This document shows positions 12,063 to 25,995 of a stretch of DNA of 64,000 bases, piece after piece (within the stretch, counting starts at the first letter, position 1; each line of letters starts with the position of its first letter). The stretch covers positions 1,610,228-1,674,227 of the forward strand of contig VWZL01002573.1 in NCBI GenBank assembly GCA_013396915.1, written 5' to 3'. The position numbers and the translations under genes are program-made. Source of the DNA: Stercorarius parasiticus (Eukaryota; Chordata; Aves; Charadriiformes; Stercorariidae). Under the pieces are notes generated by a model that was not told the origin of the DNA, ran no database searches, and was given only the letters and a program-made list of their open reading frames with translations.

Positions 12063-13106
12063 ATAAACTAATATGCCTCCTTCCCTCGCCCCTTACCCCC
12101 AGTGCATGTAAACTGCAGCTATGGGCATGTGTTGTTATGTTTTGCACTATATTTTATTCAGTGAGTTGTTTTACTAGAGCATTTGGAGGATTTTTAAGCT
12201 ACGTATTTAATCTGTAACGAATTCTTTCTTGGGTAATTTTTTTTTTATTCTAGTCCTATATAAAGTGAGAGGGTTTTTTGGTTATTGTTCTCTTTCTTGG
12301 GTACATCCTTGTAACACAGGAGAGAAGGGATTTGTACAGAAGTTCATTCACTGTGAAAGGATGTTCTTAATTTTGGGGGTTCTTGTGGTACCGCTCATCA
12401 TCTGGGTCACGATCTCAAAAGATTCTTATGGGTCTGGCCTCTAGAATTTTCTGTGGGTGAATTTGCAGCTGAGCACCTGGTTCCTTCAGGAAGAAGGGGC
12501 AAATAAGGTATTGCACAGCCCCCTTTGGAGGAGAAAAGAAAAAAAATTAAAAAAGTTTAGATCGGTTAGAACACTGAGACTAGAGATTAGATTCCCGAGT
12601 AAGGAGCTATTGAACTTTAAAGGAACCTGGGTTCAGCTGAAGAGCTGGTTGTGTGCGTGGCCGAAGTGAACACGCTCCGTTACACGCGTATGTGAAGATG
12701 CTTTGATTTAGAGAGCTCTGTATTTTTGTCAAAGTAAAGCAGGGGCTATCCCTGCCAATGAAAAACAGTGCTCTGCAAGAACCTAACAACGTTACCCAGC
12801 TGCACTAAGAATAGAAATCAAGCCCCTGCTGGTATAATTAAGAAATCTTCACTTCCAGTCCCTGGGCTTTAGAGACCTGGATCACTAACTAATTCCAATT
12901 TAGAGAGCTTTTTTGATAAGAGCTTTTGTAAACTAGGAAATAAGCTGAGAATGAAAACTTTTCATTGCAAGTATTTTAGCTACATACTCAGCCTGTTCGA
13001 TGTTATTTAATGTTTGGTCTGTCCTGGAGGGAAATCAGATATATCAGCATTGAATTGAAGAAATACAGCGTACTTGTTCTCCTAGGGGTTTTGTAAAAGA
13101 AAGAAA

Positions 13107-13118
13107 GGGGGGGGGGGG
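13107..13118 (+). repeat. Poly-G run
   Basis: Twelve consecutive G bases after an AAAGAAA stretch. It is a likely site of sequencing or polymerase-slippage length error. Confidence 0.9.
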
Positions 13119-16100
13119 AAGTGGCACTCGTCCATGGTCTCCGATCTTACATTTGGAAAAAAAACCCAGAAGTTTCATTCATAAATGTGGGGCCTGGCCA
13201 TGCGGTCTTATGGCAGAGTCATCTCCCGAGGTTCCCGGGTGCTCGGAGCGGTGGATAACGCAGGGGTAGAAATTCAGCCTGGGCGCGGATGGATGTTTGG
13301 ATGAATTTAATATCCTTCTTTCTGCAGCATGAACTCCACAGTTGATTCTGATCTCGTTTGTACTGGTTCGGCAGCTGGGTGGGAGCTGGGGTAGGGGAGT
13401 TGCTCTGGTTGACAGTGATGGGAGGGATCAATGTCACACCTGTTCTTTTCTTCTCCAAATCAGATTAAATACATATTTATCAATATAGCTTCTCTCTAAA
13501 TGGGAAGGAGTTTGTCAAGGGTAAAATTTCTCAGAATCTTGACTGGACATCCCCCGATTTTTCTTTATCCAGGTGGATATTCTTTCTTTTTGTTTTCATT
13601 ATAGCTTCTATCTGACTCATCTCTGGTTCTCGTTTCAGGTTTGTGTTTTGTTTTTTTTTAATCTTCTTCATTCTTCACCAGTTAGGCGCTCCTCCTCCTG
13701 CAGTCCCTCTGAAACAGCATGCAAATTTGGTACTACTTCTGTGTGATTCAAACCTCGTAACCCACACATTGCAGGAGGTTTAAAGACACTGGTGAGATCA
13801 CCCACCCACCCACTCATTACTTATTATTATTTTATGCATCATGGTATAACGGGTCAAATGTCTGCCTCGTAAAAGTGTGCATTGAGAACGAACCGTTGTG
13901 GTAATGCTGCACAGGAGATGGAACAGTGTATTCTATTTCTAACGCTGCCGTTGACATCCAAATCACTCGATCTTTTCTCCTTGCTTTCTCACCTAGGATG
14001 CAAGAATGCTAATACCGACTACCATTTGAAAGTTATGTAAATTTTGGGCATATTGGACCATGAAGTGAGATGATAATAACGCTCATTAAAAATTCTTGTA
14101 GGAGAGGGAGAATTTTTAAATGGCTTGTCTGCCGTTTCTCATGTATTGAGTGTATAAGAGGGTTTTTGTCTCAGTAGATCATGATAGCACTTAAGAACCT
14201 TTTAGAAATAAATTAAAAAATTAATGATCTCCTACCTTTTTCTTAGTGAGGTCTGTCTTCTCTGTCTCACTGCATCCTTCTTGCTCCCCCTCAAGTCCAT
14301 GCCCCCTCCATCTCCTTTGGGCATGGAGGGTGACTCCATGGCAAACATCAAGGCTGGCTCTGAGCCTCAGTCACGTTGCTTGTATTACTTCTTTGACTTT
14401 TTATTTTTAAAGCAACAGTCTAATGAGTAGGAGATCGTGGCTTGATTACTCCTGCTCTGCAGGGGTTTCTGAGCAGTGTATCAGTAAATCGGATTGTCCT
14501 TGCTGTCCGGGATGAAAAGAAATACTGCTCATGAGCATCCCGGGGGTGATTTAGGCTTGCCTCCTTTCCTCCTTCCAAGATTTGGTGTACATCCTGATTT
14601 TTATCTTTCCAAGCAATATTATGGTAGGAATCCACAAATAGGAATTTCTCTAATGAAGAAGGCTTCTACCTCCTAACAGACCAGGTGTTGCCACTGTCAA
14701 GAAACTGGATATCGAATGGAGTGCACAGCTTTGATCTAGCACAGGGGTCTGTTTGAGTCGGAGTTAACACAAAGGAAAAAAATATGCGCAAAGTACCTAT
14801 TTATTCTTTTCTGTTTTTTTTTCTGTCACTTACGGGGCACCCAGCATACTTGCAGAGCTCCTTGTATAAGGCCTTCTATGAGGTGGTGTAAGATGAATGA
14901 AGGTGTTGCCCAGGAGACGGACAATACCTTCTGGCTCTGGGGGAGATGAGTTTTGGCCATAGACACAGACTGTTTGCACAGTTGGTAGTATTTCCTTCTC
15001 AAGGCTCTCCTGGCTGGTGTGGGGCGACTGGTCTTGTAGCTGTGGACCTGATCAAGTAACCTTCTGCAGGCCAATGGTCGCTCTCGCTAGCTTTTCTCAG
15101 GAAGGACTGTAATCTCCGGAGAGGAGCTGCATCCTAAGTAATGAAACAGCAGGATGAGACACCGCCTGGGTGAAAACCCACCATGCAAGCTGCCGCGGGG
15201 CAGAAAGCATCAGCTGGTGCTGACCTCTGCCCTGCTGCCTCCTGGAGCTCTATGGAAACCATGAGGGTGACCCAGGCTGGTGACCAGGCTTCAGACGCAG
15301 TTACCGTTTACTTGGGCATGCAGCCCCCCCGTGTGATCCAGAACTCTGCCTCAAATGTGTATCTTCTGCAGGAGATATACTATACTATGCCACCAATGTC
15401 AAAGCTTGAAATAGTGTCTAAGGCTTTTTAGTAAGTAGAAAATAGGGATGATTTTACTTGATGCTTTCAGAGGCTGGCTACTGCTTTTAAAAGTTACAAC
15501 CCCAATCATGTTTGAAGCTTGAATTTATTTTTTTTTTTTGTAGGAAGGGCAAGAGTACAATTTAGACAAACATTTTTTTTTTTTTCCCCATGGTATGATG
15601 AAACTACTGCACTGCAATCAAATTGCAATAAAAATGTGAAATACTGTCAGACGATATGAAGCTGGTGCAAATGAAAGACAGCGATAGAGACGGAATCCTA
15701 AAATAAATTCCAGGAAAAAGCAGGCTATTTACTTTCAAAATACAGAAAGCAAACTAACCTTAAAAGTACTTGCACAATGAGCTCTGCCTGCGCTCATGTT
15801 CAGCTGAAATACAAATGAGGGTCTTTTCGCAGCGAAAATAATTATTTAAAAAAAAAAAAATTAAAATAAAAATAATTGAAACAAAAAGGCTCCCGAAGCA
15901 GACAGCGAAGGAAAGCCTGGGCTGCTGGAGTCAGCTTTGCGAAGGGGACTGTAGGTGGAGCTCGGCTCTGCGATTCCTCGCTGTCGGCTCCACAATGAAG
16001 CAATTGTTTCCCCGTCTCCGCTCGGCAATTCCTCCTTCCCTCTCTGTGTGCTTTTTGGTCGCAAGTTGTATTTATTTTAATGTATACCTTTGCGCAAAGC

Positions 16101-16359
16101 CCTGTCTCCGAGTGGTTAGATACCCCGTTGATATGTGGCCTTCAAGGCAGGGGGAGGAGTGCAGCCTATTCCCATGACATCCGTGGGCTTTGTAGAGCCA
16201 AAAAAACCTTCTCAGGAACACCTAATCCTTGGGCTCCCTCCAAGTACCACAATCTCTCTGCACAACTGACATGGGCCACTTGGGACACTTGAGGGCTTTA
16301 GGTGTGTCTCTCTGAAGTCAGCCACAGCCAAGCATGAGGCAAATGTGCCCAGACCAAAG

Positions 16360-17260
16360 AAAATAAATTATGTGGGCTCCAATTTTCAGCAGTTATGAAG
16401 TATTAAATTACACATCTGAAGAATTCACTCTGGGATTAACCCTTTGGAACCTGCGCGGAGCGTGGTGGTGGCTCCTCCTTGGAGGATCCGGGCTGCCCGC
16501 CGTTCAAAGGCGTGTGGGTCATTGATCACAGGGCTGGAACGCTAATTGAAATATGTGTCATAATTAACTGTTAACACTAAAAAGGGAGAGTGGGAGCAAG
16601 GGGAAAACAGACCTGGTACCTGTGCAGAAGCAGGGTGTGGGGAATGCAAGAAGCAGCTCTGGCTCTTGGTGCTTCTCCGGGTGCATCCCAAGAGGGTGCT
16701 GGGTGCCACCAAAGTTTTAAATAAAAACTATAAAGTTTTAGACTCCCTTTTGGAACCACAACTGCAACTTCTAGGACACATTAGCATGCACTTTAGCACA
16801 ATTAACACGGCCCCTGTAACTGCCTCTTCCTTCAGGTTTGGAGAAGTCATTGTGAAGCAAAGCAATTCTGATGAATTTCTTGCTAAAAAGCTACTGAAAA
16901 GGCATTAGCTCTTGGTAAGAGATACAAAAAGTACATCCTGCCCTGCCTCCCTCAAGTATTTCTGGTTCCCCACAACCATCTGTAACATCAAATATCTGGT
17001 ACATTATGTTGCTGAAACTTAAAGTGTAAACCCCACACTGGAAAAACAAACGGCTGATTTTTTTATTTTTTTTTTATGTGTGGACTTTTAAAGGTATTTT
17101 CTTAAGCAAATAATTAGCCTGTGGAAGCTATAATAATAAACAAATAGACAATTATTCAGAAGGAGGCTTTGGACTGGTTCACCCACTCCCCTCTTATTGC
17201 ACTAATTAAAGTTTTGTAATCTTCCTGCAAGCCAATCTGAAACGGAGTTTTGTAATAACT
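16360..17260. promoter_or_regulatory. Candidate conserved non-coding cluster
   Basis: Transposon-free DNA with repeated homeodomain cores TAATTA at 16561-16566, 17111-17116 and 17203-17208 and a GTTAAC word at 16570-16575. A short CpG-containing segment lies at 16455-16515. The 80-codon frame at 16666-16908 has no recognisable domain. An enhancer role is inferred from word content only. Confidence 0.28.
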
Positions 17261-20200
17261 CTAGAAAGCTGCTCGGTCGGTGAGCTCACTGCAGCTCATG
17301 CACCCGTGCTGCTATCTCCTGGCAAATACAGCTTTCCCATAGATAAAAATCACAATGTTTACAATTATTACATGTTGTTGTAGTTTTGTTTTGGTTTTGT
17401 GGGTTTTGTTTTGTTTTGTTTTTTTTCAAATCTTGGGAGGACCTGATCCTGACAGTGGCGCAAAACATAGTATTTTGTGTGCATAAAGAGCAAATCTGGG
17501 AGATGGCTTGGAATCTTCAAAGGCAGGCAAGTTGTGATAAGCCCCCCTGCTAGTTCCTGCCCTGCCTTGCTGGGACCACGGGTGACTGTGTGGCGGCCCT
17601 CCTCTGAGAAGGGACACGCTGTGGGGTTTGTGGATCATGAGGATGCTGGGCTGGCACGGGAGCTGGAAGGAAAGTGGAAGAGACCCATGCAAATTTTGGA
17701 GGTGATCTCTGAGGTTTCAGGAATTGCTTTGGCCCCGTTGTCTGTAACCTCTGTGGCAGGGTGGAAACTACAGTGTCCCCGTACCATCTTGGGCTTGCAA
17801 AATGCTGCGTGCGTATTGTTAAACTGCTTTTATGCTTTATACACCTCTTGGAGAATGACGTGTTTGTATTACAGATGAGTATCTCTTTGGCTTGGGAGTA
17901 CCTTTGCAAACTCCCTTATTTCTCCTTTCCCTGCCCCAATGACATGGTGGATTTAAAGCACAAGCTGATTTTCCACTTCTGTATTTGTACGAAGGTTTTC
18001 ACTAAAGAATAGGCCTAGTGTTTGAGGGGGAGGCAGTTGTAAGCACCAGTAAAAGCTAAGGCATGGAGGAGGTATAAATGTATTTTTGTATATTTTGAAA
18101 AGGGCCTCGCAAGTGAAGATGTATTTCTTTTACAGTAGTATCTGCTCATCTTTAAAGCCTACTGTAGTAGGGAATGAATCAGGAAGTGGAAGCGTGTGTG
18201 GTGGGTGTCTCTTTCTTTTAGGAATTGCTTGGTTTTGATGTCGCTTTCAGTAGCGTGAGAATTTTCCAGGAGTTTCCAAAAACAATTTAATGGATTCAGT
18301 ATCCTGACTACATATTTTTACTAAGGGGTAGTATTAAAATTCATGTAAATTGGGATTCTAGGAGTCATTGGAGAAAAAGAACGAAACCTGTAGTACTGGA
18401 GTAACACCATGAAAAATGTACATCTCTTCTATATGCATAAGGAAATGGGCAACGAGAGTAAATGACTAGTTTCATGGGTTCATAAGTAGCCTGTTAAAAA
18501 AAAACCACTTAGATAAAACTTGGTAGAAGAATTATTTTACGGCTATTTTTATGAAACGTGGATTTTCATGAATACCTCTCACTCCACTTTTGCCTGATTG
18601 CCTTGGACCTGGTTGTAGAAGGCTGCTCTACACAAGCAACCCCTACACAAACTTTTCCCTGGGGTATCTAGGAGGTTTTGGGTGGGTGCAGGAACTCTCC
18701 CAATGCCCAACCAGCGCTGGCCGTGTGGCTATGCGGGCACGCGGGGCCACAAAGTGCTCTGTTTGTGAGCAGAGGCTGGTGGGGGAAACACCTCTCATGT
18801 TGCCTCCAGACAACATCACTATATCTTTCCTTAATTGAGAGCCTATTAGCATAATCAAGAGTCTATTACCAATTTCAGGCTTAAGGTTAAAAAGTCTTAG
18901 GTATCATGGTGAAGTTACATGAATTTACCTCTTTCACCCTTCCCCTTCTCCCTCCAGCCCACAAGAGCATGAGTTAGGCACATGTCAGCCCCGATTTTTC
19001 AGGTTTAACTCTGAATTTATTTCGTTTTCGCAGGTTTAAGTCAGACCCTCAGTGCTCCTTACATGTCTCTTTTGTGGTTGAATCGTTTTTCTTTTTGTGC
19101 TGGTAAAGTTCAGAGATCTAGGATGACACATCCATTGAAGTCAGGTCTTTGCTTATACCCCCAAAACCCATCAAACTGGAATTCATGCTTGAAGATCCAA
19201 AAAGTGCAGGAATTTTGACTTGTTATAGCTTTCAGCCTTCTTGTAATTAAGTGTATCTGCTGGAAGAAATTTGTTTAACAGTGTTGTAGCCCTGTAGTTC
19301 TTTTTCTACGTAGCAATCAGGTGAGAAGATAATTTTCAACATCCTGTTGACATAATAAAAAAAAAATCTCATAGTGGAGTAATCATTACTTTTAGGATGA
19401 AACATAAAGCATTTCTAGAACACGTGAAAATAGTGGGGGGTTTTTGTCTGCTGAATAGAAAAGAGGATTTGGGAAGTGTGGAATAGAGCTGTATGCGAGG
19501 GCTTTAATGTAGATTAGAACACCAAAGCATTTTGGCACATTTGGGTCTGGGCCAGAATACCACTGAGATGGGGCCAGTTGAAAAACCTGGATCTAGAGTC
19601 TCTTCCCAGCATCCCCAGTTTGATGGTGCTTAGATTTGCTGGTTTGGTTCCAGCTTTAGGGCAAGCTGCTATTCTCATGTTCTGGTCGTGAAGACCTTGA
19701 ACACATGGATTTCCTAGCATACATGTTTAAGAGACTCAGATGATTTTTCTGAAGCTTTCCTGAGCTCCGGTTTTGAACGTAATCAAGCTCTTTTGTAGAA
19801 TTTAGAGTCAAGTGGAAAGTGCGAAAACTGGATTGTAATCGGAGAAATGCAACGAATGCATGAACTGGGAGGTAAGGGGTAAGGTGCCTCCTGTGACTTA
19901 TTAGATCCAAAACAGCACTGAGGATATTCTCTCTCCTGTTCTAGGGAAACCAGATCCAAGTGATTTCTTTGCTCTGTTCCCTTTGTAAAGTAGCTATGAG
20001 GAAAATTACAGATAAGTCTCAGCCAGAAAATCCATCTGGTATGAGAAGAAGGGGCCAAAGTACAGCTCTTTGAACAGTCAAGACTGCCTTCTGTCTTGAC
20101 TAAACTGCCTCCTGCCCTGCCTGGTGTTGGGGTCTCCCATTCCCCTTTGACTCTTCACATCAACTTTACTATAGCACCTTCACTATCCACACGCAAAACA

Positions 20201-21641
20201 AACCTGTCTTCAATTCTTGAAGGATTTAGCGTAGCGTTTACTGCCCTTGTGTAGGTGTTCCGCTCATTTCCCTCCCCAGACTTCTCTTGCGTTGGGTTGT
20301 GTATGGCCCTGTATATGTAGCTATGTGATGGGAGGGCAGTCATGGGTCATTGGGACCAAAGTCTGGGGCCAGAGGAGACTCTTTGGCAGGTCTGTTCCTG
20401 CAGCTGGTGCTTAGGTTTATGGGTGGTTCCGAATCTTTTTCCCCCAACAAGATTTAATAGTCACTTTGATTCACAATTTTCAACCAAATTTAGAACTGAA
20501 AAAGGAATAGTTGTGTTGAATTTTATGTTCAAACTGAAAGAAAACATTCTATGTAGGAAGTTATTTAAGTGGAGAGATTGTTTTGAAACTCTAAAGACGA
20601 AATATTTTTTGCTTTGTAAGTACAATTTTCAGTTCATGTGCATTTATTTAAAGACAAGTTCACAAAATGTAACACTTTTGCAAAGTCTGCATGTTTTTTT
20701 TCTGAGCAAAGCAAGGTATGGCTGAGATATTGCCCCCCTCCAACCTATGGTTTCAGCTGAAATTTTTGCAGGGAGTAGAGCAGAGCGAATGTAGAAGGAC
20801 CTGATCCCTTCTGGGCGCCCTCTGTTTGCTGCAGAGGTTGGGATGTGGTCGGCTTGGGGGCCTCCTGCAGCCTTGCTAGCCCTTCCCCTGCTACCAGGGC
20901 TGCATTGGATGGAGCTCCATGCTTGGGATGATGGCAATGTAGTGTGCCAGGTGGGAAAACAAAAAATATATTGCCCAAGCCCACACACTGCAGTGGCAGT
21001 CATCTCTAACTAGTTACAAGAAGTTGCTTTTGGGCAGTTTCAGGGCAGCAAGAAGAAGCAAGCTCGAAGGCAGGATCAGGCACAGCTATGACAATATAAC
21101 CCTGCAGGCATCTAATGTGCATGGAGCAGAAGTTAAGGTTTAAACCTCTTTAGACACATCCCTTTCCTTTAGCTTTTCTATAATCCAACTGGGAAGGAGA
21201 TTATTCTAATTTTTACACAGCCAAAAATGCATCCCCTAGTTGCAGTAGGATCACTTCTGTGCCTTTTCTTCTATTATCATCTTTCTTCTGCTTTGTAAAG
21301 AAAAGATCTTGTGCTGGTGTCACCCAGCAGTTGGTGATGCTTATTCTACAGTGGTCATTTTGCTGTGTGGCAGATGGAGTCGGGTGTGCCAGGGCAGTTA
21401 TTGCGAGTCCCCACACCTACGCTTGGGAGATAGATGATGCCAGCTACGGGAAATGTAGCTGGGGCTCTGCAATGCTGGCCTCAGTTTGAGAGTGTCCATC
21501 AGTAGACGGCAACTGTGAGTAGAGGAGGAACTAGTGCTTCTGATGGCAGGAGACCCATAGTTACCGGTATCGGGTACTTTTAACTGAGAATCTGGATGGG
21601 CGTTATATGCCCAGACAACATAAAACAAAACTACAGAATTT
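17261..21641. other. Non-coding DNA with several overlapping chance frames
   Basis: No gene recognised. Competing frames overlap on both strands: 133 codons at 17477-17878 (plus) against 119 codons at 17550-17909 (minus), and 127 codons at 20342-20725 (plus) against 119 codons at 20644-21003 (minus). None has a domain I recognise, and opposing frames of similar length argue for chance in GC-moderate DNA. A (GTTTT)n tract lies at 17383-17426. The right end borders the antisense CR1. Confidence 0.5.
17383..17426 (+). repeat. Imperfect (GTTTT)n simple repeat
   Basis: Repeating GTTTT units interrupted by GGTTTTGTGG, ending in a T run. It is low-complexity sequence of the kind generated by slippage. 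Confidence 0.85.
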
Positions 21642-22245
21642 CTCACGTTGAGATGGAATTTCCTATATTCCAGTTTGTGCCTGTTGCCCCTTGTCCTGTC
21701 GCTGGGCACTGCTGAAAAGAATCCGGCCCCATCCTCTTGACACTTGCCCTTTTGATATTTGTAAGGATTGATGAGGTGCCTTCCGTCTTCTCTTCTCCAG
21801 GCTGAACAGGTCCAGGTGTCCCAGCCTTTCCTTATAAGAGAGATGCTCCAGTCCCTTGATCATCTTTGCAGCCCTCCACTGGGCTCCCTCCAGTAGTTCC
21901 CTATCTTTCTTGAACTGGGGAGCCCAGAACTGGACACAGTACTGCAGATGTAGCCTCACCAGGGTAGAGAAAAGGGGGAGGATGACCTATCTCAACCTGC
22001 TGGCCATGCTCTTTTTAATGCACCTCAGGAGATCATTTGCCTTCTTGGCCACAAGGGCACATTGCTGGCTCATGGGCAACTTGTTGTCCACCAGGACTCC
22101 CAGGTCCTTCTCTGCAGAGCTGCTTTCCAGCAGGTCAACCCCTAACCTGTACCGGTGCATGGGATTATTCCTCCCTGGGTGCAGGACCCTACACTTGTCC
22201 TTGTTGAACCACATTAAGTTCAACGCCTTGCTCTGTGCATCCCTC
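21642..22245 (-). mobile_element. CR1 LINE, internal ORF2 C-terminal fragment, antisense
   Basis: Read on the minus strand, three frames line up end to end with the C-terminal part of CR1 ORF2. '[18 protein letters not shown]' and '[18 protein letters not shown]' come first (22240-21987), then '[20 protein letters not shown]' and '[19 protein letters not shown]' (from about 21945), then '[19 protein letters not shown]' (to 21642). Frame changes and stops between the pieces show it is a pseudogene. The reverse-transcriptase catalytic motifs lie upstream and are missing, as expected of a 5'-truncated copy. Unusually, the 3' UTR and tail are also missing: similarity stops at about 21642 in mid-ORF. 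The left and right limits are by eye, and weak CR1 similarity might reach 22300. Confidence 0.92.
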
Positions 22246-25200
22246 TGCCATGCTCCAGCAGCTCCTCCTCGGGGCACAGACCAACGGCACAGCAGTCGGC
22301 CGATTGCAGGGAGGTGCAAAGGCATCTCGGGCTGCCGGCCGTGCCAGGCACTGCGCACTGCCATCCCTCCTGCGACGGCTTCGCTAACCCCCTGCAGCGA
22401 CAGCAGGTCTCGCTTGAAACCGTTTCAGAGCCACAGATGACACGGAGAATCAGGCGTCTGACATTTGCAAGGAGATTGAAATGATTCACTGTTCTCGAAG
22501 ATACACTACTCGGGGAGACCCCCACTGCTGTTGCTGTTCGTGCTGCTAATTTTTTTGTTTTTTTTCTGTCCTGTGGAGTGTTGTATTCCTTTGGCAGATT
22601 GATTATAGCTTGAAAAAACATCACCTTGGCCTTTTTGGTGAGGCTGCAGTGATGGCCTTGATCTGAAAATGTGTATATGATTTGGGTAATGGCTCTTTTA
22701 CGAACTCTGTGTTAACAGAGAAGTAATCTGAAGGCAGTTGCTTTTTCCAAAGATGACAGTGGATTTAGCAGCCAGACTGGTGTGAACCATAAAGGGGCAT
22801 GGGGTAAAGCAAGCTCTTTTGTGTTCATGCCTCCATGTCCCTGTCCTGCGGCACGTCCCTATCCCCAGGGCTGCTCTGCCACCTTCCTTACCCCATCCTC
22901 CCTGGCCTCATGCCTGATATGGCAGAGAAGCTGCCTTGTGCCTGGGCAGGAGGTCTCGGGGGTGAGACATCAACTGGGAAGGATGACCAGCTGAAAAAGC
23001 CACGGGAACTGTTAGTTGTGTATTTCCAGAGTTTTTTCAATTTTTTTTTAATTTTTTTTTTATAAACAGTAGGTGGAGATGGTGTTAGAGGACGAGGCCA
23101 TGGAGAGGTGGTTAGACTCTTGAGAAGGATGGTAAACTGGGTGAAAAGGTTTGCAGTGTGGAAACAAAACCCACGCCCTTGCTGTTTCTGGGAAGTATCG
23201 ATAGCTGTTCTCTCTCCTCTGAGTTATATTAAATAAGATTAAGCTAACGAGTAATTAACTTTCTTGCTGGGTACCGTGCATCCCCTTTGCATGCCTATGG
23301 ATCTCACAGGGCCCAAAGCACCTACTGAAGGTGGTGAAGGTGAGGTTACTGTAAGGCTCTGGACTACCATTAACAATGCCGAGGAGACAGTTTTGCTCAG
23401 CAAACGCTGTTTTTTCTCCTCTTCAGAAATCCAGTGTAAGCAATAATAAAATGCTATCACAATGGATACAGAGTTTATGCCACAGGAACCTAAGTGCTAC
23501 TGAAATACCGATAAATAAGTTGAGAAAGCAAAAGCTAATGTTGTAATCATGGGGAAGTACATACAGATTGCAATCCACGGCGTCATTTTTCATTTGCCTT
23601 CCACAACTTTTCCCTACTATACTTTATTTCAAGAAAAACAGTTATATTGTCATTGGACTGGGACCATTGCCTATATCAAGAGAGGACTGAGGAGAGGATC
23701 AGAGGTGGCAACTCTTTATCCTACACTTCATCCCATGAGATCTTTGCACAAGAGAAACAAAACCTATGCACAGAAGCCCTTTTTTTGTTTTTTTCTACAT
23801 GATTTTGTTTCTGTGTTGTTGGGGGTTTTTCACTTGGAGTTTTTAATAGAAGGGACTTTAGTCACGCTTAAGAGAAGCTTCCGACTTTAATATCTATATT
23901 GCTGAAGTTAAGCTATGTAAGGAAACAGTATGATGAGGTGCCACATATAGTTGCTGCACCCAAAGGCGGCTCTCTGCTTGCCACACACTCTTTGTGAGAA
24001 GATATTGAGGCTTTGCACGGCGCTGGTGATCACCATCCTGCCTGCAGCCCACGGCTCCCCCGGGACAGAGGCCCTTACGCGTCCCCTCAGGAATGGCCAC
24101 GGCTGCTGGAGTGGCACTTTTCTCAGTTGAAAACCACGCTGGGTTTAAAAGCAAAACTTGTACCGTATCAGGTTTTTAAGAACAGAGCTCATTTAAAAAA
24201 AGACAGAGTTTCTTTAAGGTTTCTTTAACCCCATTAACACAGCTGTTAAGAACATAACCACCAGACTGTGTTTATTTTTTGTGGGAATTCTTGGCAATCA
24301 CTCAAGGGATGCTATTTCCCCCCGCTTATTTGCTTCTCCCTCCGCTAGAGGCAGAAATTCAGCTTTTTCTTTATCAAAGAGAGTGGGAAAGCTGCCATAA
24401 GGGTTCCTTGCTCAAGTCATAGGGGTAACAAAACCTAACTGGTTACTTTGTGATGAGAGGCCCAAATCGGGTGTTCCTCATCCATTAATAGGGTGATTCT
24501 TCATAAGAAAATGGAGAGATTTGGTTTTTAGACTCTGGGCACCGAGATGCATCTGGGTTATGATTGCGGCATATACAGTTACTGCATGTGTCCACCTCTC
24601 TTTAAGTTCTGACACAAAATACTTGTGCAAACAGTGATTCGACTCCCTTCTCCCCCCATGCACCAATTTCTTGGCATATCAAGCATAAATTATCCCGGTC
24701 TTTTGCTGAACTTCTAGCAGGCCCTCAGATAAATCTCAACCGACTCAAAATCACATAAAACTCTTCCATCTATCTCTGTTGCTAGAACAGAACATGCAGA
24801 GAAAGTAAAAAAGCCTAAATTTTAATCAATGAAAATCTTTCTAGCCATTTTTTTTTTTCATACATAGAAGCTAATTTTCAAAATGTTGTTATATTCGCCT
24901 TCACCTTGACAGCCTCATCTTTCACCAGTTTTGACTCTAGTCACTGTGTAAACCCAAATTGGAAGCAAAAACATTTATTCTGTTTTCCCCCTACTTTTAA
25001 AAGCACTGTGTGTTGGGTGGACAGCAACATTATCTTGCAAGTTTGTTAATTTTTCTATCAAATGGTTTCTTATGTTTTTTAACGTGAAAAACCAACTGTG
25101 TATTTCCAGACTTTAACGCACGGTATTGGCTCAGTACGAGGAAAGAATCAAATCTAAAAATGGATGCTTGAAAAATAAACATAATGAAAAATAGTGAATA

Positions 25201-25913
25201 CTCTTGAATTTTAGGCACACGAGGAGAATTATTGTTAAGGATAGGGTTAAGTCTGATCTGACATAAGTAATTAATTTCCTGCTAATTTTTTGACATCAAA
25301 AAGGGTGAAACAATCCTACCTGTACAAAATATTGTGGTATTTTATTATTGTTCAAGGTAAACTTTTAGAATAAGTATGGGAGGGGAATGAATGATCAGAA
25401 CTTAACTTCAACTTTAGTTTCATTATTTTATATATTCTTATGCTAGCTAATATCCTGTCTAATATTCTATCTGCACCGAGTGTTCCCATTCGTAATCAGG
25501 TGTTGAGGATGTGGTTTCCCCCATGTGCTGCTGCCTTCATTAGTCAGTATGGATTTAGGACTGCTGTGAAAGGTTAGGCTAAATTGTCTATTGCGGTTCA
25601 GCAGCTTGAACAACCTTAGGAAATGAAAGTCTTTTAACTTTAGTACAGCAGCGATATGACTTAATGGTGCTGTTATCACCTTATAATAACGCAACTGCAT
25701 GTGAAGTAAGTTGTCCATAGGCCGTTGTTTCCTGCAGAGATGATGGCTCGCGGTAACGCAGCCCAATGGGCAATCTCGAGAGAAACTGTCTGAGATCTTA
25801 AAAAGGGCCAGTCAATTAATTTGTTCTATCCCTGCAGGTCAGGAGAAAGATAAAATCACTGCTGTTTACAGCTGATCGTCTCATATTAAATATAATTATT
25901 TTAAACGTTTTCC

Positions 25914-25995
25914 ATGCGGTGGGCCGGGGCCGGGCCACGCGCTCTCCACCGGCACCGGTTCGGGTTGGGAATGTCAACTCTGCAGCACGTCGAAC
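25914..25995. other. Short CpG-rich patch
   Basis: About 80 bases of high GC content with several CpG dinucleotides (cgg, ccggg, acgcgc, caccgg) stand out in AT-rich surroundings. It is far below the usual size of a CpG-island promoter. It could be a remnant of an inserted sequence or a local GC fluctuation. Confidence 0.5.

Larger units (their letters stand above)
11036..16359. other. AT-rich non-coding DNA
   Basis: No gene recognised. Short frames of up to 82 codons occur at 14826-15074 (minus) and 15183-15431 (plus), neither with a known domain. Visible landmarks are a tRNA-T-arm-like hairpin at 12014-12030, a 12-base G run at 13107-13118, an octamer word ATGCAAAT at 13719-13726, an 8-bp inverted repeat CCATGCCC/GGGCATGG at 14297-14304 and 14319-14326, and poly-T or poly-A runs near 15527-15585 and 15847-15860. 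Confidence 0.5.

Noticed and set aside
17477..17909. 133-codon plus and 119-codon minus frames as a gene
   Set aside because: Two opposed frames of similar length over the same bases and no recognisable protein similarity point to chance.
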